From Streptomyces lunaelactis (GTDB taxonomy: Bacteria > Actinomycetota > Actinomycetes > Streptomycetales > Streptomycetaceae), in NCBI RefSeq assembly GCF_003054555.1, contig NZ_CP026304.1, positions 5,394,001-5,458,000 on the forward strand: a DNA stretch of 64,000 nucleotides, given 5' to 3'. The notes under the pieces are model-generated. The model did no database searches. It was not told the origin of the DNA and saw nothing but the letters and a program-made list of their open reading frames with translations. A program made the position numbers and the translations under genes. Below, piece by piece: positions 17,917-27,290 of this stretch (position 1 is the stretch's first letter; each line of letters starts with the position of its first letter).

Positions 17917-18041
17917 CGGCGGATGGCGCGCTTCGGGCCCCCGGCTCGCCGCGGCGGTGAACCGGGGCGCGGCGGTTTTCGTGCCGCAGTGCAACCGGCG
18001 GAGCCGTGGCTGCGTCGATGAGTGGACGTGAGTGGTGTGGC

Positions 18042-18062
18042 CCACATCCTTTCGGGATGTGG
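18042..18062. promoter_or_regulatory. Hairpin upstream of the L,D-transpeptidase gene
   Basis: An 8-bp perfect inverted repeat, CCACATCC (18042-18049) with GGATGTGG (18055-18062), has a TTTCG loop. It lies about 58 bp before the transpeptidase start. It may be an operator or a leader-RNA hairpin. It does not look like a cyclic-di-AMP riboswitch: the intervening leader is too short and lacks the expected core. Confidence 0.35.
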
Positions 18063-18119
18063 AACCGGATACCCCGGAATGGGTGTTGTCCAAGCAGTTG
18101 GTCAGGGGAGTCGGCGACG

Positions 18120-19382
18120 ATGGAGAAGCGTGTGATGACGGACAGCAAGCGGCGCCGGGGATTGATAGCCGCGTCCGCAGTGCTCGGCGGCGTGCTGGTG
18201 ATGTCGGCCTGCAGCGGCGACGGGGACAAGGGCGGCGCCGAAGGCTCGAAGAAGTCGCAGGCCCAGGTCGACGAGGCAGCGGCGAAGGACGCCTCGAAGG
18301 CCCGAATAGCCATCTCGCCGAAGAACGGCGCGACCAACGCGAGTATCAACAACGACGCCAAGGTCACCGTCAGTGACGGCACCCTGACCCAGGTGACCAT
18401 GACGACCGCGGCCGGTGAGACCGTCAAGGGCACCCTGGCCGCCGACGGCAAGAGCTGGAAGCCGGACGGGCAGCTCGAGCGCTCCACCACGTACAAGATC
18501 TCCGCGTCGGCGAAGGACTCCAAGGGCCTGGAAGCCCACGAGAACTCTTCCTTCACCACCGTCTCGCCCGCCAACAGCTTCATCGGCAACTTCACGCCTG
18601 ATGAAGGTTCGACCGTCGGCGTCGGCATGCCGGTGTCGATCAGCTTCAACAAGGCGATCACGGACAAGAAGGCCGTCCAGGCCGGGATCACCGTGACCTC
18701 CAGCAGCGGTCAGGAGGTCGTCGGCCACTGGTTCAACGGCCAGCGTCTGGACTTCCGGCCCGACCAGTACTGGCAGGAGGGTTCGACCGTCACGCTGAAG
18801 CTGAACCTGGACGGAGTCGAGGGCGCCGACGGCGTCTTCGGTGTCCAGCAGAAGACGGTCACCTTCAAGATCGGCCGCAACCAGGTCTCCACCGTCGACG
18901 CCGCCACGAAGATGATGACGATCACCCAGGACGGCAAGACGATCAAGACGATCCCGATCTCCGCCGGCTCCTCCGAGAACCCGACCTACAACGGTCAGAT
19001 GGTGATCTCCGAGAAGTTCAAGGAGACCCGGATGAACGGCGCGACCGTCGGCTTCACGGACGACGACGGCAAGGGCGAGTACGACATCAAGAACGTCCCG
19101 CACGCCATGCGGCTGTCCACCTCGGGCACCTTCATCCACGGCAACTACTGGGGCGCCGACTCGATCTTCGGCAGCGCCAACACCAGCCACGGCTGCGTCG
19201 GTCTCAACGACGCCGAGGGCGCGGGCGACCCGAACCAGCCCGCCGCCTGGCTGTACGACAACTCGATCGTCGGCGACGTCGTGATCGTCAAGAACTCCAA
19301 GGACAGGACGATCCAGCCCGACAACGGCCTGAACGGCTGGAACCTGAGCTGGGCGGAGTGGAAGGCCGGCGCCGAGGCCTGA
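18120..19382 (+). CDS. L,D-transpeptidase lipoprotein with Ig-like domains
   Basis: A 420-residue exported enzyme. The lipoprotein signal has KRRRG, a hydrophobic core and MSAC, with Cys31 as the lipidated residue. Two Ig-like domains (about residues 55-250) precede the YkuD catalytic domain. The active site is complete: His340 (FIHGN) and SHGCVGL with nucleophile Cys359. It should form 3-3 peptidoglycan cross-links outside the membrane, like mycobacterial LdtMt2. ATG 18120 has GGGGAG upstream. ATG 18135 with GGAGAAG seven bases before it is an equally good start and would trim five residues. Followed by a strong terminator. Confidence 0.92.
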   Translation: MEKRVMTDSKRRRGLIAASAVLGGVLVMSACSGDGDKGGAEGSKKSQAQVDEAAAKDASKARIAISPKNGATNASINNDAKVTVSDGTLTQVTMTTAAGETVKGTLAADGKSWKPDGQLERSTTYKISASAKDSKGLEAHENSSFTTVSPANSFIGNFTPDEGSTVGVGMPVSISFNKAITDKKAVQAGITVTSSSGQEVVGHWFNGQRLDFRPDQYWQEGSTVTLKLNLDGVEGADGVFGVQQKTVTFKIGRNQVSTVDAATKMMTITQDGKTIKTIPISAGSSENPTYNGQMVISEKFKETRMNGATVGFTDDDGKGEYDIKNVPHAMRLSTSGTFIHGNYWGADSIFGSANTSHGCVGLNDAEGAGDPNQPAAWLYDNSIVGDVVIVKNSKDRTIQPDNGLNGWNLSWAEWKAGAEA

Positions 19383-19447
19383 GTTCTGGGTCCTGAGTTC
19401 CGAGTCCTCGTGATGCGGAGTCCTGATTCCGAGCCCTGAGCAACGCA

Positions 19448-19483
19448 GAAGGCGGCCGCACCCCTCGGGGTCCGGCCGCCTTC
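19448..19483. terminator. Terminator of the L,D-transpeptidase gene
   Basis: The stem GAAGGCGGCCG (19448-19458) pairs with CGGCCGCCTTC (19473-19483), and an inner CCCC-TC-GGGG extends it. It is a long, stable hairpin 66 bp after the stop codon. Confidence 0.8.
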
Positions 19484-19531
19484 GAATTGGCGTGCGACGG
19501 CGCGAGCTTGTCCGTACCGTCCTCGCTATGA

Positions 19532-19780
19532 CTGGTGCTGCGCGACCCCTCCGACATCCGGGCGATCCAGTACGACACGGTGGTCACCCCCGGCCATCGG
19601 GGCCACGGTCTCGGCCGTGCGGTCAAGCGCCACATGCTGGGGACGGTGAGCGCGCTGCACCCCGGCGTACGGGAGATCGCGACCACGGTCGCCGACGACA
19701 ACGGCCCGATGCTGGCCGTCAACGAGCGGCTCGGCTACCGGCGCGAGCGCCCGGTCGCCGTCTTCCAGGCGAAGCTGTAG
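19532..19780 (+). pseudogene. C-terminal remnant of a GNAT acetyltransferase
   Basis: About 82 codons encode only the last third of a GNAT protein: the acetyl-CoA signature GHRGHGLGRAVKRHM followed by NERLGYRRERPVAVF. An in-frame stop lies directly before it (19529-19531) and no N-terminal part is present. The preceding sequence belongs to a terminator region. It resembles larger Streptomyces GNAT proteins truncated at the 5' end, so it is a decayed gene. The fragment could be translated from GTG 19535 but would lack substrate-binding elements. Confidence 0.65.
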
Positions 19781-19823
19781 CGGGGCTACGCGGCTTTACG
19801 TTGACCGATCCGCTGCGGCCGGG

Positions 19824-20192
19824 TCACTCCGGCGTGTGGCAGACCGCCTCCACGTTGTTGCCGTCCAGGTCCCTGACGAACGCGCCGTAGTAGGCCGGGT
19901 GGTACTCGGGCCACACCCGCGGCTCGTGCAGCACCTCCGCCCCCGTCTCGACGGCCGCCGCGAAGAAGGCCCGCACCCCCGCGCGGTCGGCCGCCGAGAA
20001 GGCGATGTGCGCCTCGCGCGGCTGCCCCTCCGTCGTCACCGGGCCGATCCAGAACGTCGGCATCGTCGTCCCGTAACCGATCACCTGGCCGAAGTCGAGC
20101 AGCCGCTTTCCGCCGAGCGGGGCCAGTACCCGGTCGTAGAAGGCCGCTGCGGCCGCCGGGTCGGCCACCTGTACCGCGATGTGGTCAATCAT
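19824..20192 (-). CDS. VOC-family (glyoxalase-like) protein
   Basis: A 122-residue single VOC module. MIDHIAVQVADPAAAAAFYD gives the first beta-alpha unit with a His metal ligand. EAHIAFSAADRAGVRAFF starts the second, and FVRDLDGNNVEAVCH carries the C-terminal Glu ligand. Members bind a divalent metal and act as lyases, dioxygenases or antibiotic-binding proteins; the substrate here is unknown. ATG 20192 starts at the conserved fold and is preferred over a codon ten residues upstream. It is 37 bp downstream of the minus-strand membrane gene, so co-transcription is likely. Confidence 0.85.
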   Translation of the reverse strand: MIDHIAVQVADPAAAAAFYDRVLAPLGGKRLLDFGQVIGYGTTMPTFWIGPVTTEGQPREAHIAFSAADRAGVRAFFAAAVETGAEVLHEPRVWPEYHPAYYGAFVRDLDGNNVEAVCHTPE

Positions 20193-20229
20193 GACCCCGA
20201 GGGTGACACAGGCCACTGACAATCGGCCT

Positions 20230-21828
20230 TCAACAGCGCGATCCCGCCGAGCGCTTCAGCCAGTACGGCGAGTCCAGCCGGTACTCGCCCGCCCGCGGCA
20301 CCGTCAGCCGCGTCCACTCGCCCTCCTGGCGCAGACACGCCCCCTTCGCCCGCAGCCACGGCGAGTAGGCGACCCGTACCGTCACCGACCCGGCCGCGGG
20401 CATCCGTACGACCAGCTCCGCGTCGCTGCCGCCCACCACCGTCGCCGGGGCGGCGGCCAGCGGAACCGCGTCCCGCACCCGGTAGACCGTCCAGCCCTCG
20501 TCCTGCCAGACCTGCTGCAGCCAGTCGGGACCGCCGGCGACGATCGCCGCCTCGTCCTCGGCCGGCCCGTCCGGCTGCCCGTGGGGCAGCACCACGAGGC
20601 CCACCGCCCTGCGGTCCAGCCACTGACGGTACGTCGCCGGGGTCAGCGACCCGTCGTAGAAGAGCCGGCCGCGCTCGACGTCGAGCTGCCGGTTCCAGCC
20701 GCGCGCCATGTTGATGTGCGGGGCGAGAAGCGCCGCCTCGCGGTGGTTGCGGGCGGGGACGACCTCGACGCGTGTACGGTCGGCGCCCAGCCGCTCCAGC
20801 GCCCGTACGACACCATCGGTGTGCGCGGCCCACGACGGCACCGAGTTGGAGACGACCAGGTCGTCCTCGGTCTTGTCGATCATCCAGTAGGTGTTCACGG
20901 CCAGCGCGATCGCGAGGACGGCCCGCAGGAGGGTACCGAGGCCGCCGCCCGCCAGGACCGCCGCGAGCAGCACGGGCGGTCCGACGAGGCCGACGAGCCG
21001 CTCGACGTTCGTGCCGATGGGCGAGGCGATGAGATACGTGAGCACGACGCCGGCCCCGTACACCCCGGCGCCGTACCGCACCACCCGCCACTCGCGCGGT
21101 GCCGCGCCGGCCAGGGCGACGGAGGCGACCAGGGGCATCCACAACTTTCCCGGCGTCATGGGCTGTTCGCCGTGAAAGGGGAACAGGAGCGTCACCGCCG
21201 CCACGACGAGGAACGGCGGCAGCACGAGCGCGGCGCCCTCGCGCCCCTGCCGGTCCAGCAGATACGCGGCCCCCGCCACCACCAGGAAGAGCCCGGCGAC
21301 CGGACTGGCCATGGTCGCGAGCGCCGCGCACACGACGGCGACGACAGCCCTGCGTATGTACAGCAGAGCGAGCAGGCCGATCGCGATCCCCAGTGCGAAG
21401 GTCGTACGGCCGGAGGCGACGTTGCACCAGAGCGCCAGCGCCCCGAGCAGCGCGGGCCACACCGGCCGCCGCACCCCCCTGCGTACGAAGAGGCAGGCCA
21501 GCACCCAGGCCCCGGCCAGCCCGGCGGCCACCGACACCGCGCGGACGCCGAAGACGGCCATCAGCGGGGGAGTCAGGAGGCTGTAGTTGGCGGTGTGGGT
21601 GCCGCCGTACCAGGCGAGGTTGTACGCGGAGGCCGGGTGCCGCTCCATGAACCCGGCCCAGGCGAGCTGCGCCGCCAGGTCGCCGCCGCCGGTCGCGAGC
21701 CAGCCGGCCCACAGGACGTAGAGGGGCACGACGACGGCCGTCGCGACGAGCGGGACGCGCCACCAGGGTGGTGCGTCCCGCTCGACGGCGACGGTCATTT
21801 CGGTCTCTGCCCGCGTGCTGATCCCCAC
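20230..21828 (-). CDS. Polytopic membrane protein, possible GT-C-type glycosyltransferase
   Basis: A 532-residue protein. About ten hydrophobic segments lie between residues 25 and 330. A soluble C-terminal region (about 335-532) contains no motif I recognise. Topology and length resemble GT-C membrane glycosyltransferases, and an acidic pair after TM1 is absent or weak, so the enzymatic call is tentative. GTG at 21828 has TAGGGT (21836-21841) seven bases upstream on its strand, which suggests leaderless transcription. ATG 21798 is the alternative start. The following VOC gene is probably in the same unit. The gap to the next gene (21829-22002) shows nothing else. Confidence 0.65.
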   Translation of the reverse strand: MGISTRAETEMTVAVERDAPPWWRVPLVATAVVVPLYVLWAGWLATGGGDLAAQLAWAGFMERHPASAYNLAWYGGTHTANYSLLTPPLMAVFGVRAVSVAAGLAGAWVLACLFVRRGVRRPVWPALLGALALWCNVASGRTTFALGIAIGLLALLYIRRAVVAVVCAALATMASPVAGLFLVVAGAAYLLDRQGREGAALVLPPFLVVAAVTLLFPFHGEQPMTPGKLWMPLVASVALAGAAPREWRVVRYGAGVYGAGVVLTYLIASPIGTNVERLVGLVGPPVLLAAVLAGGGLGTLLRAVLAIALAVNTYWMIDKTEDDLVVSNSVPSWAAHTDGVVRALERLGADRTRVEVVPARNHREAALLAPHINMARGWNRQLDVERGRLFYDGSLTPATYRQWLDRRAVGLVVLPHGQPDGPAEDEAAIVAGGPDWLQQVWQDEGWTVYRVRDAVPLAAAPATVVGGSDAELVVRMPAAGSVTVRVAYSPWLRAKGACLRQEGEWTRLTVPRAGEYRLDSPYWLKRSAGSRC

Positions 21829-22002
21829 GGCGCAAACCCTAATGGCGCCGTGATCCGGCTGAGCGGGGGATCGGCGGGCCCGGCCTCACCAGGGGCGTCC
21901 GTCCTCCCGCAGCCGCGCGCCGTAGCCCGTGGGGGTGTCCCATCTCGCGGCCACAGGGCGCGAGTTGCCCTGCCGCACGCGGCGGATCGCAGGGGTGACG
22001 GG

Positions 22003-23259
22003 TCAGCTCTTGGGCAGTGGATAGGTCCGTGCCGCGGGCACTTCGTGGGCCGGCTCGACGGTCACCAGTCCGCCCGCGGCCTGCTTGGCGGGCTTCTGGA
22101 TGAAGGACTGGTAGGTGGAGGGCTTTGCGCGGTCGGAGAAGTCGAACGACACTCCGAGAACGGTGAGCTTGGACTGCTTGCGGTGCGCCGCCGCGATGCC
22201 TTCCCGGGTGAGGTCCTTGGCCTTGCAGGCTGCCTTGAGGTCCTCACCGAGGACACTGATTGTGTTCCAGCCGCTGACGACGCCTGTGTCCAGCGGGTCG
22301 TTGGGGTACTTCGCCTTGTAGTCCTTGGCGAGCTTCTGGATCGCCGGGGCGTCGGAGCTGAACGGCGGGGCGGCGCTCACCAGGTAGAGCTGCTTCTCCA
22401 GGGCGGGGCCGACCGGGGTGGCGAGCAGTTGCGGGGCGAATCCGGGTGCGTTGCTGAGCACCGGGACCGCGAATCCCTTCGCAGCCGCGGTGCCGACCAG
22501 GGCCGCCGACTGCTTGGGACCGGCGCTGATGAGGATCGCCTTGACCCCGGCTTGCTTGAGGGCGGTGACCTGCGCGGTCAGATCCTGATCGGTGGGCTTG
22601 ATCTTCTGCTCGACGATGCTCAGCCGGTGTTGCTTCGCCGCGTACTTGGATCCGGCGAGGGCGTTCTCACCGTACTCGCCCTCGAAGTAGACGTGGCCGA
22701 TCTTGGCGCCGGGCTTCAGCTTCGCCTTGCGGACGAGGAAGTCGACGCCGTTGATCATGTCGATGTCATAGGTGGATCCGACCACTTGGACGTACTGGTG
22801 GCCCAGCAGGCTGGAGGCCCATCCCATCGGAAGCGTCAGCAGGTGCTTGGCTTCGATCTCCTGCTGCAACGAGGACACCACGGGAGAACCGACCACCTGG
22901 GACAGGGCGGCCACATTCGGCTCGGTCTCGGTGAACGCGGTCACGGCCTTCTGCACGTCGTAGCCGTGATCCTTGACGGTTATCCGGACGGTACGGCCGC
23001 AGATGCCGCCGGAGGCGTTGAGCTGGTCGGCGTACAGCTGCTGCGAGTTGACGATGCTCTTGCCGAGCGATGCGTACGGTCCGGTGAGGTCGGTCAGCGC
23101 GCCCAGGGTGATGGTCTTCTCCGTCACTCCGGGGCCGGTCTTGACGCCATCGCTGCCGGCAGTGTCCGTGCCGGTACCGCTTTTGGTGCTGCAGGCCGTG
23201 GCGCTCAGGGTGAGTACGACAAGGACGGCTGCGGCCGGGGCCAGGCGGGGGTGTCTCAC
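22003..23259 (-). CDS. ABC transporter substrate-binding lipoprotein (branched-chain amino acid type)
   Basis: A 418-residue lipoprotein, last gene of a five-gene operon. The signal ends in LSATAC, with the Cys at about residue 23 lipidated. The mature protein follows the Peripla_BP_6/LivK pattern: ITLGALTDLTGPYASLGKSI, QLNASGGICGRTV and GHVYFEGEYGENALAG. It captures the solute outside the membrane and delivers it to the LivH/LivM permeases. Liv-type receptors also bind amides, urea and aromatic acids, so the solute is not defined. GTG 23259 follows AAGGAG, and its GTGA overlaps the stop of the upstream permease by four bases. Confidence 0.9.
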   Translation of the reverse strand: MRHPRLAPAAAVLVVLTLSATACSTKSGTGTDTAGSDGVKTGPGVTEKTITLGALTDLTGPYASLGKSIVNSQQLYADQLNASGGICGRTVRITVKDHGYDVQKAVTAFTETEPNVAALSQVVGSPVVSSLQQEIEAKHLLTLPMGWASSLLGHQYVQVVGSTYDIDMINGVDFLVRKAKLKPGAKIGHVYFEGEYGENALAGSKYAAKQHRLSIVEQKIKPTDQDLTAQVTALKQAGVKAILISAGPKQSAALVGTAAAKGFAVPVLSNAPGFAPQLLATPVGPALEKQLYLVSAAPPFSSDAPAIQKLAKDYKAKYPNDPLDTGVVSGWNTISVLGEDLKAACKAKDLTREGIAAAHRKQSKLTVLGVSFDFSDRAKPSTYQSFIQKPAKQAAGGLVTVEPAHEVPAARTYPLPKS

Positions 23260-24506
23260 GGTGTGTGCTCCTTCGGGGTGGCGCCTTCGACGCCCTGAGG
23301 GTCGGAGGTGGTGCGGGTGCGGAGAGGGAATCGCCGGTTGCGGCGAGCGCCGTCGCCGGTGCGGCGCGGCCGTCTGTGGGCCAGGCCGGCCAGGCCGCCC
23401 GGCGCGAAGACCAGGACGAGGACGATCGCGGCGCCGTAGAGGTAGCGCGCGGCGTCGCCGGGGGTCACGCCGGATCCGGCGGTACCGGGGGCGGTGAGCA
23501 GCGGCAGGTGGTCGGCGTATTTGGTGAGGAGATGCGGTATCAGGGTGACGAAGACGGCTCCGGCGACGGCGCCGCCGACCGATCCCAGGCCGCCGATGAC
23601 GATCATCGCGAGGTAGTCGATGGAGAGCAGCAGACCGAAGTGGTCGGGGACGACGCGCTTGAACACCAGGGCCAGCAGAGCGCCGGCGGCGCCCGCGTAC
23701 ATCGAGGAGACGATGAACGCCGAGGCGCGGTAGCGGGAGAGGGGAACTCCCATGACGGCGGCGGCGACTTCGCTGTCGCGTACGGCCGCAAGGGCACGGC
23801 CGGGACGTCCGCGCACGAGATTGCGTGCGGCGAGCCAGGCCACCGCCACCAGTACGAGGCCGAAGTACCAGAGGCGTTCAAGTCCGCCGAAGGGGACGCC
23901 GAGCACGGCGAGCCCGTCGGGTGAGGTGTCGGAGAAGGAGAAGCCGAAGATCTCCAGCGCCGGCACGGAGCGGCCGTTGAAGCCGCCCGTGATGTCGCGG
24001 GCGTTGAGCATCATGTGGTGGCCGAGGAAGACGAGGGCGAGGGTGGCGATGCCCAGGTACATGCCGCGCAGGCGACCGGAGATGGGGCTGAACAGCCCTC
24101 CCGCGACGCCGGCGAGTACGACGGCGAGAACGAGGGCGAGCAGCGGCGGCAGCCCGAGCCCGTACAGGTGGGCGGAGCCGGTGCCGGACGGGTCCGCGGC
24201 CAGCCACACATAGCCGTACGCGCCTACGGCGAGAAAGAAGGCGTGGCCCAGGGACAGTTGTCCGGTGGTCCCGGACAGCAGGTTCAGTCCGATGGCGCCG
24301 ATGACGGCGGCCATGGCGAACAGGCCTGTCTGAAGCCAGAACGAGGAGACGTAGAAGGGGAGGACGAGCAGAAGCAGCACGGCGACGGCGACAGTGCCCG
24401 CCCTGGAAGCTGCTTGGGACCGGCGTCCGGCGGCACCGCCCGAGCCGTCGGGGGAAGCGCCCGTGGTGGGGGGAGGGGAGACGTCGGGCGACAGGGTGTC
24501 AGACAC
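23256..24506 (-). CDS. Branched-chain amino acid-type ABC permease, LivM family
   Basis: A 416-residue integral membrane protein. The Pro/Gly-rich cytosolic leader (residues 1-35) is followed by about nine TM segments. LLSGTTGQLSLGHAFFLAVGAY and the EAA-like ALAAVRDSEVAAAVMGVPLSRYR are LivM signatures. The C-terminal tail is basic. GTG 24506 follows AAGGAG, and the gene overlaps the preceding livH by eight bases, so translation is coupled. It pairs with LivH to form the channel. Confidence 0.9.
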   Translation of the reverse strand: MSDTLSPDVSPPPTTGASPDGSGGAAGRRSQAASRAGTVAVAVLLLLVLPFYVSSFWLQTGLFAMAAVIGAIGLNLLSGTTGQLSLGHAFFLAVGAYGYVWLAADPSGTGSAHLYGLGLPPLLALVLAVVLAGVAGGLFSPISGRLRGMYLGIATLALVFLGHHMMLNARDITGGFNGRSVPALEIFGFSFSDTSPDGLAVLGVPFGGLERLWYFGLVLVAVAWLAARNLVRGRPGRALAAVRDSEVAAAVMGVPLSRYRASAFIVSSMYAGAAGALLALVFKRVVPDHFGLLLSIDYLAMIVIGGLGSVGGAVAGAVFVTLIPHLLTKYADHLPLLTAPGTAGSGVTPGDAARYLYGAAIVLVLVFAPGGLAGLAHRRPRRTGDGARRNRRFPLRTRTTSDPQGVEGATPKEHTP

Positions 24507-25389
24507 GGGTCAGCTCCTTCGATCCGAAGAGACCGGTCGGGCGGACCAGGAGTACGAGCACCATCACGAGGTAGGGGGCCACGTCGGAGAATCCGGAGCC
24601 CAGGGCGCTCAACTCGCTCTGGTAGCCGGCGGCCATCGCCGCCGTCAGGCCGATCACGAGACTGCCGACGAGTGCGCCGACGGCCGAGTCCATACCGCCG
24701 AGGATGGCGGCGGGGAAGGCGCTCAGGGCGATCTGGCTGGTGGTGCGGTCCAGGCCCGCGGCGGGAAAGGCGGCGAGGAACACCGCCGCGAGAGCGGCCA
24801 GCGCTCCGGCGACGCACCATGCGATGAGCCGTACGCGGTCCAGCCGTATGCCCATCAAGGAGGCGGCCTCCGGGTCGGCGGCCGCCGACCGCATGGACAG
24901 GCCCCAGCGGGACCAGCGGAACGCCGCGAAGAACACGCTGATGACGACGATCGCCACCGCTATGCTCGCGATCCGGGAGTCGGCGACGGTGATGTCCCCG
25001 AGCTGCGTCACGTCGGCACCCCAGGGATCTCCCATGCTGAGGAAGTCGGCGCCCACCCGCCTGTTCAGTTCGGTGCTGAGCAGGACGTCGATACCGATCG
25101 TCAGGATCGTCAGCGTGTGGATTTCCGCTCCGCGCAGACCGCGGGTGGCCAGCAGTTGCACCAGCCCGGCGAGCGCCGCCGCCAGCGCGGCGCCGACGAG
25201 CACGGCCGGCAGGAAGCCGATGGTGTCGTGCAGCCGTGCCGTGACATAGCCGCCGAACAGCAGCAGGGAGCCGTGGGCGAAGTTCATGACGCCCGACGCC
25301 TTGAAGATCACGACGAAGCCCAGGGCTATCAGCGCGTACACCGAACCCAGCGCCAGTCCGTTCAGAATCGTTTCGGCCAGCTTGATCAC
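24499..25389 (-). CDS. Branched-chain amino acid-type ABC permease, LivH family
   Basis: A 296-residue protein with about eight TM segments. It begins ILNGLALGSVYALIALGFV, then ASGVMNFAHGSLLLFGGY, both typical of LivH. The coupling-helix region reads RSAAADPEAASLMGIRLDRV. GTG 25389 is the start: it shares GTGA with the livG stop and follows GAAGGGA. The long open frame upstream of it is livG in another frame. Forms the membrane channel with the LivM protein encoded next. Confidence 0.9.
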   Translation of the reverse strand: MIKLAETILNGLALGSVYALIALGFVVIFKASGVMNFAHGSLLLFGGYVTARLHDTIGFLPAVLVGAALAAALAGLVQLLATRGLRGAEIHTLTILTIGIDVLLSTELNRRVGADFLSMGDPWGADVTQLGDITVADSRIASIAVAIVVISVFFAAFRWSRWGLSMRSAAADPEAASLMGIRLDRVRLIAWCVAGALAALAAVFLAAFPAAGLDRTTSQIALSAFPAAILGGMDSAVGALVGSLVIGLTAAMAAGYQSELSALGSGFSDVAPYLVMVLVLLVRPTGLFGSKELTRV

Positions 25390-26258
25390 GGTTGCGTCCC
25401 TTCGTCCTGGGTGTCCTGGGCGTCCTGGGCTGGGGTGCCGAGGTAGGCGCTGATGACCGCCGGGTCGCGCTGGACACGTTCGGGCGTCCCGTCGGCGATG
25501 AGCCGGCCGAAGTCGAGAACGGTCACGGAATCGGCGATCCGCATGATCAGGCCCATGTCGTGCTCGACGATGAGGATCGAGATGCCCAGGGCGTCGCGGA
25601 CCTTGGCGATGGTTTCGGCCATGGCCACCCGCTCGGTGGGATGCATACCGGCGACGGGTTCGTCCAGCAGCAGCAGCTTGGGCTCCATGCACAACGCGCG
25701 CGCCATCTCGACGCGCTTGCGGTCGCCGTACGCGAGCGAACCCACCGGCTTGTCGAAGGCGGGGCCCAGGCCGAGGAAGTCCGCGATCTCGGCCGCGCGC
25801 TCCCGGTGGCGGCGCTGCTCCCGTACGGCTCGGGGCAGTCGCAACGCGGTCGCCGTGAATCCCGCACGGGTCAGGCTGTGGCGGCCGAGCATGAGGTTGT
25901 CGGCGACTGTTCCGTGGGTGAGCACGATGTTCTGGAAGGTGCGTGCCACTCCGAGCCGGGCGATGCGGTGCGGTGCCATGCGGGTGAGGTCCTTGCCCGC
26001 GTACCGGACGGCTCCTGCCGTGGCGCGGTACACCCCGGACACGACGTTGAAGCAGGTCGACTTCCCCGCGCCGTTGGGCCCGATGAGGGCGTGGATCGTA
26101 CCGGGGGCGACGGTGAATGAGACGGCGTCGAGGGCGAGGAGGCCGGAGAAGCGGACGGTCAGCGCGTCGACCGTGAGTGCGGGCACCGGCTCTGTCTCCG
26201 CGTCCGGTTCCGGTGAAGAGGCGGGATCGCGTGTTGCGGCCGCGGCGTCGATGCTCAT
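25386..26258 (-). CDS. ABC transporter ATPase, LivG family
   Basis: A 290-residue ATPase. Walker A GPNGAGKST, the LivG-type signature LAYGDRKRVEMARAL in place of LSGGQ, Walker B LLLLDEPVAGMHP and the switch His in VEHDMGL are all present. A variable 28-residue acidic leader precedes the domain. ATG 26258 is chosen because it overlaps the livF stop as ATGA, giving a start consistent with the tight operon. Energises uptake together with LivF. Confidence 0.92.
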   Translation of the reverse strand: MSIDAAAATRDPASSPEPDAETEPVPALTVDALTVRFSGLLALDAVSFTVAPGTIHALIGPNGAGKSTCFNVVSGVYRATAGAVRYAGKDLTRMAPHRIARLGVARTFQNIVLTHGTVADNLMLGRHSLTRAGFTATALRLPRAVREQRRHRERAAEIADFLGLGPAFDKPVGSLAYGDRKRVEMARALCMEPKLLLLDEPVAGMHPTERVAMAETIAKVRDALGISILIVEHDMGLIMRIADSVTVLDFGRLIADGTPERVQRDPAVISAYLGTPAQDAQDTQDEGTQP

Positions 26259-27115
26259 CCCTTCCACCTGGCCAGCTCGGTCAGTCCCGGTGCGGTCGCG
26301 GACAAAGCGGTCGCGGATGTAGCGGCGGACACCGCGCCCTGGCCCGCCGTGCCGGCTTCGAAGCTCTCGCCCAGGTACAGGCGCCGCACTTCGTCCGTGC
26401 CGGCGAGGTCGTCCGACGCCCCCTCCAGCCGCACCTGGCCGACGTCCAGCACCGAGGCACGGTCGGACAGCGCCAGGCCCATGGAGGCGTTCTGCTCCAC
26501 GAGCAGGATCGACGTCCCCTGGGCGTTGATCTCGCGGATGACCGACGCGATGCGCTGAACCATGAGGGGCGCCAGTCCCAGCGAGGGCTCGTCGAGCAGC
26601 AGCAGCCGGGGGGCGGCCATGAGCGCGCGGCCCATCGCGAGCATCTGCTGCTCGCCGCCGGACAACAGCCCGGCGGCCTGCCGCCGCCGTTCGGCCAGCA
26701 GCGGGAACAGCGCGAAGACGCGGTCGCGGGCCGCCTGCCGGTCCGCGCCACTCCTGCGGCGGGCCCCCAGGAACCCGGCCCGCAGGTTGTCCTCCACCGA
26801 CAGGGCGCCGAAGATCCTGCGGCCCTCGGGCACCTGCACCACTCCGGCGGCCACAGACCGCGCGGGATCGCCCGTCAGCCGTGTTTCGCCGAAGTGCACG
26901 GTGCCGCTGTCCACCGTGCCCCGATGGAGCGCGAGGGTCCCGGAGACCGCCCGCAGCAGCGTGGTCTTGCCCGCTCCGTTGGAGCCGAGGACGGCAACGA
27001 TCCCGCCCTGCGGGACGCTCAGCGAAACTCCGTGCAGCGCCCGCACGGACCGTCCGTAGGTGACGTGGAGATCAGTGATCCGAAGGGATCCTGACTGCGT
27101 CGGTGGAGGGCTCAC
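26255..27115 (-). CDS. ABC transporter ATPase, LivF family
   Basis: A 286-residue ATPase, first gene of the operon. Walker A GSNGAGKTT, signature LSGGEQQMLAMGRAL, Walker B LLLLDEPSLGLAP and switch VEQNASMGLAL are all present. An Ala/Thr/Ser-rich C-terminal extension (about residues 250-280) is unusual for LivF. GTG 27115 follows GAGGAGA at six bases. Gene order livF-livG-livH-livM-receptor with four overlaps implies one transcript. The promoter should lie in the 390-bp region shared with the divergent PucR gene. Confidence 0.92.
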   Translation of the reverse strand: MSPPPTQSGSLRITDLHVTYGRSVRALHGVSLSVPQGGIVAVLGSNGAGKTTLLRAVSGTLALHRGTVDSGTVHFGETRLTGDPARSVAAGVVQVPEGRRIFGALSVEDNLRAGFLGARRRSGADRQAARDRVFALFPLLAERRRQAAGLLSGGEQQMLAMGRALMAAPRLLLLDEPSLGLAPLMVQRIASVIREINAQGTSILLVEQNASMGLALSDRASVLDVGQVRLEGASDDLAGTDEVRRLYLGESFEAGTAGQGAVSAATSATALSATAPGLTELARWKG

Positions 27116-27242
27116 AGGGGGTCTCCTCGCAAAAGGTGCAAACGAGCGGGCCGGGCTGGGCGCTACGAGAACACGGCCCGAGCAGGGCGTCCATACAGGT
27201 ACGGAGAGCCGCTGTCCGCTCCCAGCCGGGAGGCGCCCGGCT

Positions 27243-27256
27243 TGTGAGGGCTCACA
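27243..27256. promoter_or_regulatory. Palindromic operator candidate between liv operon and PucR gene
   Basis: The perfect inverted repeat TGTGAG-GG-CTCACA lies in the divergent 27116-27505 gap. A 12-base part of it, GAGGGCTCACAG, is repeated exactly 140 bp away at 27106-27117, across the livF start codon. Two phased copies in a divergent promoter region suit a local regulator, most simply the PucR protein. This is an inference. Confidence 0.5.
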
Positions 27257-27290
27257 GTCCGCAAGGCCTGCAGGGCGGAATCATCACGAT

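Noticed and set aside
18006..18119. Cyclic-di-AMP (ydaO) riboswitch before the L,D-transpeptidase gene
   Set aside because: Such switches precede some Streptomyces wall enzymes, but the leader is short and only one simple hairpin is seen.
20179..23298. 1039-codon plus-strand frame over the membrane protein and liv receptor genes
   Set aside because: Composition is that of an antisense shadow; the minus-strand genes have clear families, ribosome sites and overlaps.
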